Made by a program: the position numbers and the translations under genes. The notes beneath the pieces are model-generated. The model ran no database searches. It was given only the letters and a program-made list of their open reading frames with translations, and had not been told where the DNA came from. From CAZSHG01 sp964606695 [NCBI: uncultured bacterium] (GTDB lineage: Bacteria > UBP14 > UBA6098): a DNA stretch of 25,345 nucleotides. Where the stretch lies: positions 1-25,345 of the forward strand of contig CAZSHG010000038.1 in NCBI GenBank assembly GCA_964606695.1, given 5' to 3'. The stretch's first letter is position 1. Every line of letters begins with the position of its first letter. Positions 14,800 to 22,158 of the stretch are shown here, one piece after another.

Positions 14800-15259
14800 T
14801 TTTCGAACCCGCGATGATTAATATTACAAGACCCACGACGATTGCCGAATCGGCAATATTGAAGGTCGGCCACCTCGTCGATCCGATACCCACGTTGATC
14901 CAGTCGATCACCTCTCCGAAACGGACTCTATCGATGAGATTGCCTACCGCGCCGGATAGAATGGCAAAAAGGGACAACTGCATGGCATAATTCCGTTCCT
15001 TCGAGAATATAATATAAAAAATAACCAATCCTGCCGCAATAGAAGCCACAACGATATAGAACGTCGCCCCGCCGAAATTAGTGCTGAAAGCTCCCCCCGG
15101 ATTCCGCACATAGGCGATTCTCAGGAAATTCCCCAGCACGGGGATTCCCTCGTAAAGCCTAAGATTCTGCATTATCAGGTATTTGGAAATCTGGTCGAGG
15201 GCCACCAGGATAATAAGCAGGGGAAAGCCCAGAATTGGAATCCGCGCCTTTTTCTTCAT
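14675..15259 (-). CDS. lspA: Lipoprotein signal peptidase (signal peptidase II) with extended C-terminus
   Basis: A 194-residue inner-membrane aspartyl protease that removes signal peptides from prolipoproteins. It has four hydrophobic helices, the conserved LDQISKYL (Asp22), RNPGGAFS (52-59), and the catalytic pair Asp110 in GNLIDR and Asp137 in FNIADS. The ATG at 15259 overlaps the clpX stop as ATGA, with GAGG nearby as ribosome site; an upstream in-frame start at 15337 would lie inside clpX and is rejected. E. coli LspA is 164 residues. Here about 43 hydrophilic residues (152-194) follow the last helix, and they are encoded by the 125 nt shared with the rluD start. The tail may be accidental read-on rather than functional. 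Confidence 0.93.
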   Translation of the reverse strand: MKKKARIPILGFPLLIILVALDQISKYLIMQNLRLYEGIPVLGNFLRIAYVRNPGGAFSTNFGGATFYIVVASIAAGLVIFYIIFSKERNYAMQLSLFAILSGAVGNLIDRVRFGEVIDWINVGIGSTRWPTFNIADSAIVVGLVILIIAGSKSERENRENKSPQGGRTDQIGRVSGYDGAGFEPEPDSETDSR

Positions 15260-16512
15260 GACGCCTCGCGTGCATCGTTTACGAAAGTCAGTTTCGGTTC
15301 GCCCCTCGATGTTATCACATCGGCGTCTATCAGGCATTTTACGAGTCCTTCATGCGAGGGAATGTCGAACATTATCCGTGTCATCGCGCCTTCGAAAATA
15401 TTACGCAATGCGCGCGCGCCGGTTTTCCTGGTGTTCGCTTCCCTGACGATAGCGTCCAGCGCCTCGTCGGTGAAGTCCAGTTCCACGCCGTCCAGCTCGA
15501 ATAGCTTGATATACTGCTTAACAAGAGCGTTTTTAGGTTCCGTAATTATCCGGCGCATCTCCGAGGGATTAAGTTCATCCAGAGAAACGGTTATAGGCAA
15601 TCTCCCTACCAATTCCGGAATAAGGCCGTATTGAACGAGGTCTCCCGGCGTAACGTGGGATAGCAATTCGCCGATGGGCATCTTGCTCGCGTCCGTGATT
15701 TCGGCATCGAAGCCGATTACTTTCTCGTCGATCCTACGGGCAATTATCTTATCGAGATTATTGAACGCGCCGCCGCAGATAAACAGAATATCCGAAGTAT
15801 CTACTTTCACCATGCGTTGCTCAGGATGTTTACGTCCTCCCTGAGGTGGGACGCTGGACACCGTGCCCTCGAGTATCTTCAAAAGAGCCTGCTGAACGCC
15901 CTCGCCGGAAACATCCCGTGTGATGCTCGGATTTCCCCCCTCCTTGCGCCCGATTTTGTCTATCTCATCGACATACACGATACCGACCCGAGCCTTAGCT
16001 ACATTGTAATCCGCGGCTTGCAGGAGTTGCACGATGATATTCTCTACATCCTCTCCGACATAACCCGCTTCCGTCAGGACTGTAGCGTCGGCGATGGCAA
16101 AGGGGACGGAAAGCATCCGAGCAAGAGTCCTCGCCAAAAGCGTTTTTCCGGTTCCGGTCGGGCCTAAAAGCAATATGTTCGATTTCTCCAGCTCGACGTC
16201 ATCCTCGCTCCCGGCGCTTTTCGCCCGGTGAAGAATCCGCTTGTAATGATTATATACCGCGACGGAAATCGATATCTTGGCTCGCTCCTGACCTATCACG
16301 TATTGATCTAAAAAGGCCTTAATCTCCTTCGGCGAAGGGAAATTATCCTCCGACCACGGCATCATATCCGATTCGGTTTCTCTTCGTAGCATGATATTAG
16401 CGGCCTCGATACATCGGTCGCAGATATAAGCGTCGCCGCCACCCTTCACCAGATGCTCGGTTTCCTGTTCGTTCCTGCCGCAGAAATCGCAGTATTTATG
16501 ATCTTCCGGCAT
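15256..16512 (-). CDS. clpX: ClpX, ATPase subunit of the ClpXP protease
   Basis: A 418-residue AAA+ unfoldase of normal length. The N-terminal zinc-binding domain has Cys8, Cys11, Cys31 and Cys34. Walker A GPTGTGKT is at 117-124, the pore loop GYVG at 150-153, Walker B IVYVDEID at 178-185, the RKH loop in GGRKHPEQ, and the ClpP-docking IGF loop at 266-268. All machine parts look intact. The ATG overlaps the clpP stop (TAATG at 16510-16514), so ClpP and ClpX synthesis is coupled. It unfolds tagged or misfolded proteins in the cytoplasm and feeds them to ClpP. Confidence 0.97.
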   Translation of the reverse strand: MPEDHKYCDFCGRNEQETEHLVKGGGDAYICDRCIEAANIMLRRETESDMMPWSEDNFPSPKEIKAFLDQYVIGQERAKISISVAVYNHYKRILHRAKSAGSEDDVELEKSNILLLGPTGTGKTLLARTLARMLSVPFAIADATVLTEAGYVGEDVENIIVQLLQAADYNVAKARVGIVYVDEIDKIGRKEGGNPSITRDVSGEGVQQALLKILEGTVSSVPPQGGRKHPEQRMVKVDTSDILFICGGAFNNLDKIIARRIDEKVIGFDAEITDASKMPIGELLSHVTPGDLVQYGLIPELVGRLPITVSLDELNPSEMRRIITEPKNALVKQYIKLFELDGVELDFTDEALDAIVREANTRKTGARALRNIFEGAMTRIMFDIPSHEGLVKCLIDADVITSRGEPKLTFVNDAREAS

Positions 16513-17144
16513 TATGCCTTATCGTCCTCGTCCTGGGAACCCTTATCGCGCGAAAAAACCCTGTCGATAATACCGTAATCCAGTGCTTCTTTCGCTGACA
16601 TGAAATAGTTGCGGTCGGTGTCTTTGGCGATTCTCTGTTTTGTTTTACCGGTATGAAGATGAAGAATCTCGATTAGTTTCTTTTTGGCTTTACGAAGCTC
16701 TTCGGTCTGGATTTCAATATCTGTAACCTGCCCCTGCACGCCTCCCCAGGGTTGATGTATCATTACTCTACAATTCGGCAGGGCGCTTCGTTTCCCCGTT
16801 TCTCCGCCTGCGAGAAGTATCGCCGCCATACTGGCCGCCTGGCCGATAACGGTAGTAGCCACCGGCGATTTAATGAACTGCATCGTATCGTAGATCGCCA
16901 GCCCGCTTGTAACTAAACCCCCCGGACTATTGATATACAGGTTAATGTCTTTTTCCTTGTCCTCGGCGTCGAGGAATAGAAGCTGAGCGATTATGAGGTT
17001 AGCGATACCGTCCTCGATAGGCGTGCCGAGAAATACGATTCTATCCTTGAGCAAACGGCTGAAAATATCATACGCTCTCTCGCCGCGCCCGGTCTGTTCC
17101 ACAACGAAAGGAACCAGTTGATCGAACTCTTTATGTCCCGCCAT
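16512..17144 (-). CDS. clpP: ClpP protease subunit with Asn at the catalytic Asp position
   Basis: A 210-residue ClpP, the serine peptidase barrel of ClpXP. Ser105 lies in GQAASMAA and His130 in MIHQP, with the usual 25-residue spacing. The third residue, equivalent to Asp171 of E. coli ClpP, falls on Asn179 in [11 protein letters not shown]; the codon at 16610-16608 reads AAC on the minus strand. Listeria ClpP1 is a known ClpP with Asn in this place and has altered activity. AGGAGA lies upstream of the ATG, nine bases past the tig stop. It is coupled to clpX. Activity may be reduced, or activated by ClpX binding or by hetero-oligomers with a second ClpP that is not in this window. Confidence 0.95.
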   Translation of the reverse strand: MAGHKEFDQLVPFVVEQTGRGERAYDIFSRLLKDRIVFLGTPIEDGIANLIIAQLLFLDAEDKEKDINLYINSPGGLVTSGLAIYDTMQFIKSPVATTVIGQAASMAAILLAGGETGKRSALPNCRVMIHQPWGGVQGQVTDIEIQTEELRKAKKKLIEILHLHTGKTKQRIAKDTDRNYFMSAKEALDYGIIDRVFSRDKGSQDEDDKA

Positions 17145-17153
17145 TCTTTTCTC

Positions 17154-18386
17154 CTATTCTTCGATGATGTTTGCGTTTTCAATTACGATATCCATAGCCT
17201 TTTTCGCACGGATGTCGCCCTCAATGGAATCGATATTGCCCTCTTTGCGAAGGTATCTATAATAGGCATCCGGGTCGATATTATTCGCGACCGCCAGCTC
17301 CGCAATACGACCTTTTATCTCATCGCGCGTAACTTCGATATCCTCTTCGACTGCTATCTCCTCCAGGATGTATCCTATCGAGAAATCTTTGACTACGCCC
17401 GGCTCGATATCCTCGCGAATCGTCCGCATTTTCTCCTCGTCCAATTTGGATATATCCCAATAACGCCGAATTGTATCCTCCACCGCCGTTTTAATCACGA
17501 AAGGCGAATGTTCGATTGGATTTTTCTGGATTAGCAAATCCCGCGCACGATCGCGCATTTCCCTCTCAGCCTGATTTTCCTTGCTTTCCCGAAGCTCGTT
17601 GCGGATCTTGCCCCGCAAATCGCCCTCTGTTTTTACATCTTCACCGAACTGGTTGAGGAACTCCTCGTCGATGTCCGCCGGGATAAGCTCCTTAAGCTCG
17701 ACAATCTCGACCTCGGCATCATAGATATTCCCAGCCAATTCGCCGTCGGGGAAATCCTCCGGGAATTCAAAATGCCCCTCGAATTTATCACCGACATTCT
17801 TCCCTATAATCGTAACCGTAGTCGAACCGTCCAATTCAAACACGCGCTTCGTCGGTTCCTCCTCACCGGTCGGCTTGAAATCGACAAGCACAATATCCCC
17901 CTCCTTCGCAGATCTGTCCTCTATAGGTTTAAGAATCCCCGACCGCCTGCGAAGTTCCTCTATCGTTTCGTCTATTTCCAAATCCGCCACGGGCACGGCC
18001 TTTTTCCTCAATTCAAAGCCCTTATATTCCTTTAGCTCGACTTCCGGCTTAACCTCGACCTTCAAAGTTACCGAATATTCGCTGGCCGGATCGAAATTCG
18101 TCTCCCCCTCAAGCCGCGGCATCAAAAGCGGTTTTATATCATGTTCCTTGACAGCCCGGGCATACCCCTGTTTGATAAGCTCCTCCTCGAGGTCCGCCAC
18201 GATAGCGTCTCCGTAATTTTTTATAATAATCGCCTTCGGCACCTTGCCCTTGCGAAACCCGTCGATATGCGCCTGCGACGCGATCTCCTTCACCAGAGTC
18301 GAATACTTCTCATCGACTTCCTCCGCGGAATAGGTGATCTTTATCTCGCGCGAATATGTTTTGGGCGCGTTGACTTCGATATCCAT
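17154..18386 (-). CDS. tig: Trigger factor, ribosome-associated chaperone/PPIase
   Basis: A 410-residue trigger factor. The N-terminal ribosome-binding domain contains the signature GFRKGKVP (about residues 43-50), the middle is an FKBP-type domain (about 145-230, starting near AKEGDIVLVDF), and the long helical C-terminal domain follows. The start at 18386 (MDIEVNAP) is chosen because AGGAG lies seven bases upstream and homologues begin here; the 14 extra residues possible from 18428 lack support. It opens the tig-clpP-clpX-lspA-rluD block and has a good promoter at 18462-18435. A small GCCGG/CCGGC hairpin lies in its leader. The tig-clpP-clpX order is a conserved bacterial arrangement. Confidence 0.95.
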   Translation of the reverse strand: MDIEVNAPKTYSREIKITYSAEEVDEKYSTLVKEIASQAHIDGFRKGKVPKAIIIKNYGDAIVADLEEELIKQGYARAVKEHDIKPLLMPRLEGETNFDPASEYSVTLKVEVKPEVELKEYKGFELRKKAVPVADLEIDETIEELRRRSGILKPIEDRSAKEGDIVLVDFKPTGEEEPTKRVFELDGSTTVTIIGKNVGDKFEGHFEFPEDFPDGELAGNIYDAEVEIVELKELIPADIDEEFLNQFGEDVKTEGDLRGKIRNELRESKENQAEREMRDRARDLLIQKNPIEHSPFVIKTAVEDTIRRYWDISKLDEEKMRTIREDIEPGVVKDFSIGYILEEIAVEEDIEVTRDEIKGRIAELAVANNIDPDAYYRYLRKEGNIDSIEGDIRAKKAMDIVIENANIIEE

Positions 18387-18434
18387 AATAACTCCTGTCA
18401 TCAGCCGGAATGCCGGCACGAATTTCATTTAGTG

Positions 18435-18462
18435 AAAATACGAATTGTAGGCCGTGGGTCAA
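18435..18462 (-). promoter_or_regulatory. Predicted promoter of the tig-clpP-clpX operon
   Basis: TTGACC (18462-18457), a 16-bp spacer and TATTTT (18440-18435) on the minus strand give a start about 42 nt upstream of the tig ATG. Confidence 0.55.
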
Positions 18463-18495
18463 GGTTAATTTACATCGAGGTCGGTATTGTAAAAA

Positions 18496-18577
18496 TGCGA
18501 GCGGGGGGATTCGAACCCCCACGGAGTTAACCACTGGATCCTAAGTCCAGCGCGTCTGCCAGTTCCGCCACGCTCGC
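18496..18577 (-). tRNA. tRNA-Leu (anticodon UAG)
   Basis: An 82-nt class II tRNA. The acceptor stem pairs GCGAGCG with CGCTCGC, discriminator A. The D-arm has GCGGAACTGGCAGACGC, the anticodon stem CTGGA/TCCAG encloses CTTAGGA, giving anticodon UAG (reads CUN, mainly CUA), and a long variable arm is present. The T-arm is GGGGG-TTCGAAT-CCCCC. No CCA is encoded; TTTTT follows directly on the minus strand. Confidence 0.95.
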
Positions 18578-18631
18578 AGGGCAACCACATAACTACATTC
18601 CGCGCCGAAATAACTCTCGACTCCACCGATG

Positions 18632-18660
18632 AAATTAAATATCCCCCACTCCAAAGTCAA
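18632..18660 (-). promoter_or_regulatory. Candidate promoter of tRNA-Leu
   Basis: On the minus strand TTGACT (18660-18655), a 17-bp spacer and TAATTT (18637-18632) lie about 55 bp upstream of the tRNA. The -10 match is partial. Confidence 0.35.
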
Positions 18661-18726
18661 GATATAAAATGACCTGGCTACAATAGACTACACCTTCCCT
18701 CGCTAAATCGGCTGGCACGCCTCGCG

Positions 18727-19074
18727 CTACCTCGGCGTCCTGCCTTCGATCGAATGGACCTTCATGATCTCATCGGCGTTGTCCGAACGCGCGATAATCG
18801 ACTTGAGAAGATCCTTCACCTTGTAATAATGCTTCCGGCACTCCTCCTGCTTCTCACGGAAATCCGCGAAGGCTATATGTTTTTCAGCCGTCTCTATCCT
18901 GGCGTTTTCCTTAATATTGTCCCATTCCTCTGATGAATTTCTCGCCCAATCGAGAAGTTCGCCTTCAACTCCAAAATCCGCGGCTACTGAGTCTATACCC
19001 GCTACCACAGCCATTAACCTCGTGCTCCTATCCACATCGTCTTCATTGTGAAAGTTGTTATGCTTGAATACCAT
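18727..19074 (-). CDS. Small hypothetical acidic-helical protein
   Basis: A 115-residue protein that I do not recognise. It is predicted to be helical and soluble, rich in Glu, Lys and Asp, with no signal peptide, membrane segment or metal-binding motif. The start at 19074 (MVFKHNNFHNEDD) is preferred because GGGG lies five bases upstream; a TTG codon at 19101 would add nine residues. Landmarks are DRSTRLMAVVAGIDSVAADF, LLDWARNSSEEWDNIK and CRKHYYKVKDLLKSII. It is flanked by tRNA-Leu downstream and an unusual repeat-rich upstream region (19117-19225). Function is unknown; it could be a small lineage-specific regulator, but nothing proves that. Confidence 0.65.
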   Translation of the reverse strand: MVFKHNNFHNEDDVDRSTRLMAVVAGIDSVAADFGVEGELLDWARNSSEEWDNIKENARIETAEKHIAFADFREKQEECRKHYYKVKDLLKSIIARSDNADEIMKVHSIEGRTPR

Positions 19075-19116
19075 CTTTGCCCCTTTGCTCCATTCCACCA
19101 ATCGTTCACGATTTTC

Positions 19117-19225
19117 TTTTGACCGATTACAATAATTTTTTCATTTATTTCGATTGATTTTAGATCGATTATGAATAAATTTCGATTGATATCGATATTA
19201 TTTTCACCGTTTACAATAATTTTTT
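19117..19225. repeat. 25-bp direct repeats spaced 84 bp, with inner repeats
   Basis: Copies at 19117-19141 and 19201-19225 match at 23 of 25 positions; the shared core is TTACAATAATTTTTT, preceded by ACCGA or ACCGT. Between them TTTCGATTGAT occurs twice (19148-19158 and 19180-19190), with several ATCGAT-type palindromes. The region is strongly AT-rich and lies just upstream of the small hypothetical gene. Confidence 0.75.
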
Positions 19226-19280
19226 TTATAAGGGATGGAGGGAAATCACCGACAGACGCAACTATAGAGGTGTTTCGCCC

Positions 19281-21872
19281 CTATTTCACCATTACGATCT
19301 TGACGTTCGATGTCAGGTCGCCGATTTTCAGTAGGGCGAGGTAGTTGCCGGAGGGGGCGGGCGCGTCGGTGATCGTTCTGCCGTCCCAGGTGAAGCTGTT
19401 CATGCCGGATTTCAGTTCGCCGTCGTGGAGACGGGCGATCAGGCGTCCGGCGGAGTCGAAGATCTTTAGCTCGCCGGATGTGTCCCTCGTGATATCGAAG
19501 GAAATCGTAACGCGGTCGTTGAATGGGTTCGGATGCGCGGATAATTTCGGCTTCATCGGTTTTTCGACCACGACTTCCTCGGAGACGATCGTCAGACTAT
19601 CGACCTGGAAATCCCAGATTCCACGTCCGTAGGTGCCGAATCTCGCGGTCGAGATCGTGGGGACATAATCGACAGTCCAGTAAATCTGATCCGGGGCGGA
19701 GAGGCCGGACATGTCGAACCAGCGTCCCTCGTCGAAGATGAAGACGTATGGCCCGACCTCGGTGGCCGCGAAGAGCATGTCCTCGTCCGGCGTGATCGCC
19801 ATCTCGTAAACGAGTGTGTTCGGCATGCCGTCGTCCATCGCCGAGAAGGTCAGGCCGTGGTCTGTCGAGCGATATACTGGTGGGTTGGAATATCCGCTTC
19901 CGGCGATATAGACGGTGCCGAGGTTTGTATTGGAGGCGATTATCGACGAACCGTAGAAATAGTGGCTGTGCGGCCCCTCGAAGGCCGGGGTATGTGTCCA
20001 CGTCGCGCCGCCGTCGGTGGAGAGGAAGAAATTGCCGACGCTGGACATGACGTAGCGGTAATGCGGGTCGATTGGTGAGTATTCCATCGCCGCCACGCGG
20101 ACATAGTCCTCACCGAGGCTAAAATTGTAGGGGTGTTCCTCCGCGGAGACCCATAGAGCGCGTGCGTGTAGATGCCAGATATGTGCGCCGCCGTCGGTGC
20201 CTCCGCCGCCGAGGTAGGCGTGATCGACCGCCTCGGGATCCTCCATGATAGGCGGCATCCAGAGGTAATTCGAGCCTTCGAAGTCCCAGGTTACTTTCCA
20301 TTCGGTGTAGGCGGCGTTCGGGTAATACATGGCGAATCCGGGGTAGTCCGTCCATACGCTTGAACCGCCGTCGCTTGAGACGATGTGTCCGTAGTCGCCG
20401 CTGATGAGCTGGTCGAAATCGAGCATGCCGCCGGAATCGGACTGGCATCGCTGGTAGCCCTGATCCTGGCTCCCGACGTAGATGATCCTCGGATCGAAAC
20501 GGCATGTGTAGGTCGAGTAGTATTGACTCACCGCGAGGCCGGATAGGGAGAGGTTATCGACGGTCAGGAGTGAGTCGTTCGAGATGTATAGGCCGCCGTC
20601 GGTTGAGATGAGCAGGAACTCGTCGCCGGCGGGTGTGAGGATTGCGTCGATGCCGGGGATGTCGGCGTGGAGCATAGTGTCCTCGTTGTCGTAGTATTCC
20701 CACCAGTGGTTTCGCAGAGTCCATCGGATGCCGCCGTCGTGGCTTCGGTAGGCTTGCACCGCGCCGAAGAAGAGCGCGTTCGGGTTGACGTTACTACACG
20801 TGAAGTTGTTGCCGCTATTCAGGAAGGGGCGTTCCTCGATGTTTCCGCGATAGGCCCATGTCGCGCCGCCATCGGTGGAGGCGTGGACGTCGGTGTGGCC
20901 TTCATTGTATGCGTGGGCGGAATAGAGATAGACCTCGCCGTCGTGGACACATCCGGTCAGGTTGACATTGCTGACATCCGAGATGCCGCCTGTAACGGAG
21001 AAGGACGCGATGGTATCGAGGTTGTCGTCACGGTCGAAGGCGGTGATCGTCTCGCGGATGAACATGTAGCACGAGGATGTGTCGTAGCGGGAAGTCCAGA
21101 GGTCGAAGAGACCGGAGCTTAGACCGTAATCGTAGATTTTATAGAAACTCTCGCCGTGATCGACGGATTTGTAAACCACGGTGCGCTGCGTCCAGAGGTC
21201 GTAGTCCCATTCCGCGCCGAGGAGGTAGATCGTCCGCGCGCTGTCGTTGACGACCTGACCCGACCGGAACCATCCCCAGCTCGCGATGTCGTCCAGGCCG
21301 ATGGCGGTGTTCCATGTCGCGCCCTCGTCGTCGGTGTAATAAACCGCGGGCGGCGAACTTCCCGCTACGACCAGCCGTTTGTCGCCGTGATGATTGAAAA
21401 TACGCACCATTTTGATGTCGCCGATTTGCATTGCGTTGTTGAGGCACGTCCAACCCTCGCCGTCCAGGTTCGCGCGCCAGATATTCCCGCCTGAGGAGCC
21501 GTTGTATATATAGCCGTGCTCGAAATCGACATCCGCGGTGTGCATGCGCCCGGCGAGGTTGTTGCTTCCGCGTTCGCGCCATGTGCCGTAGAGGTGCCCC
21601 TCCGCGACCGGCTCGCTGGCAACCGACATCGATGAGGTGCCTTTCGCGAGGCGGCTTGCGTTCTTCGCACTGCGGGTTTCGCGGTCGATCACCCGATAAT
21701 CGACTCCCGGCGCGGTGCGGTGCATCTCCTCGATCCACTCTTTGCGATGTTTCTTGAATTCTTTGCGTGCGAGTTTCTGAACCATGAAATCGGTGGGCGC
21801 GGGTCTGCGTTCGCATCCTGAAAAAATTAGGGCGATGGTTGTTAAAAGGGCTATAGTGGCGTGTTTATTCAT
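19281..21872 (-). CDS. Large exported Asp-box (BNR) protein with lipobox-like signal and C-terminal sorting domain
   Basis: An 863-residue protein. The signal peptide MNKHATIALLTTIALIFSGC ends in a lipobox-like FSGC (Cys20), suggesting a lipoprotein. The body contains at least six Asp-box-type repeats, such as STDGGATW, SHDGGIRW, STDHGLTF, DDEGATW and SVDHGESF, as in sialidase/sortilin beta-propellers; no catalytic sialidase arginine triad was identified. From HPNPFND at residue 780 to the terminal KIVMVK is a type IX/FlgD-like sorting domain. I start at 21872 because GGAGA lies upstream and the signal peptide begins there; the 47 residues possible before it come from the promoter region and a 21-bp array. 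A TTGCGT-17-TATTAT promoter precedes it. A surface-attached adhesin, glycan-binding or structural role is inferred only. Confidence 0.82.
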   Translation of the reverse strand: MNKHATIALLTTIALIFSGCERRPAPTDFMVQKLARKEFKKHRKEWIEEMHRTAPGVDYRVIDRETRSAKNASRLAKGTSSMSVASEPVAEGHLYGTWRERGSNNLAGRMHTADVDFEHGYIYNGSSGGNIWRANLDGEGWTCLNNAMQIGDIKMVRIFNHHGDKRLVVAGSSPPAVYYTDDEGATWNTAIGLDDIASWGWFRSGQVVNDSARTIYLLGAEWDYDLWTQRTVVYKSVDHGESFYKIYDYGLSSGLFDLWTSRYDTSSCYMFIRETITAFDRDDNLDTIASFSVTGGISDVSNVNLTGCVHDGEVYLYSAHAYNEGHTDVHASTDGGATWAYRGNIEERPFLNSGNNFTCSNVNPNALFFGAVQAYRSHDGGIRWTLRNHWWEYYDNEDTMLHADIPGIDAILTPAGDEFLLISTDGGLYISNDSLLTVDNLSLSGLAVSQYYSTYTCRFDPRIIYVGSQDQGYQRCQSDSGGMLDFDQLISGDYGHIVSSDGGSSVWTDYPGFAMYYPNAAYTEWKVTWDFEGSNYLWMPPIMEDPEAVDHAYLGGGGTDGGAHIWHLHARALWVSAEEHPYNFSLGEDYVRVAAMEYSPIDPHYRYVMSSVGNFFLSTDGGATWTHTPAFEGPHSHYFYGSSIIASNTNLGTVYIAGSGYSNPPVYRSTDHGLTFSAMDDGMPNTLVYEMAITPDEDMLFAATEVGPYVFIFDEGRWFDMSGLSAPDQIYWTVDYVPTISTARFGTYGRGIWDFQVDSLTIVSEEVVVEKPMKPKLSAHPNPFNDRVTISFDITRDTSGELKIFDSAGRLIARLHDGELKSGMNSFTWDGRTITDAPAPSGNYLALLKIGDLTSNVKIVMVK

Positions 21873-21904
21873 TATTCTCTCCGAGATTATCAAAAGTGCA
21901 TTTA

Positions 21905-21933
21905 ATAATACGGCAATCCAATTAAATACGCAA
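21905..21933 (-). promoter_or_regulatory. Predicted promoter of the Asp-box protein gene
   Basis: On the minus strand TTGCGT (21933-21928), a 17-bp spacer and TATTAT (21910-21905) predict a start about 26 nt upstream of the ATG at 21872. The second 21-bp-period array begins 20 bp upstream of the -35. Confidence 0.55.
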
Positions 21934-21952
21934 GCTAAATGATGTATGGAAA

Positions 21953-22036
21953 CATCTTGAGGAAGCCATACTTCATGTTGAGCAAGCCGGAAATCATGTC
22001 GAGGAGGTGCCACTTCATATTGAGCAGACCTTGAGC
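21953..22036. repeat. Second 21-bp-period tandem array, four units
   Basis: Units start at 21953, 21974, 21995 and 22016, exactly 21 bp apart, each opening with CATSTTGAGSA-like text (CATCTTGAGGAAGCC, CATGTTGAGCAAGCC, CATGTCGAGGAGGTG, CATATTGAGCAGACC). A decayed fifth may begin at 22037. On the minus strand they give seven-residue repeats such as LLDMISG and LLNMKYG. The sequence is unrelated to the first array. The rest of the 21873-22158 gap holds the Asp-box gene promoter and no gene. Confidence 0.8.
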
Positions 22037-22158
22037 CACAATGACGGACGCGAAATTACCCTATAGAAAGAACAGATAGAAAAGTTCTAAGTGAGATTAC
22101 CTAAATTAATCGAATATTGGAGGATAAATTAGCCCAAATCGACTTCGGTTTACTTCTT

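Noticed and set aside
15260-15337. A longer LspA start at 15337
   Set aside because: The extra 26 residues lie inside clpX, are hydrophilic and basic, and homologous LspA begins at MKKKARI, where ATGA overlap and GAGG support the start.
19597-21816. Several Arg-rich frames of 100-225 codons opposite or within the Asp-box gene
   Set aside because: They are out-of-frame shadows produced by its GC-rich codon use, with no recognisable domain or ribosome site.
21873-22013. A 47-residue N-terminal extension of the Asp-box protein
   Set aside because: It would be encoded by the predicted promoter and the 21-bp array, while a good signal peptide and GGAGA site support the start at 21872.
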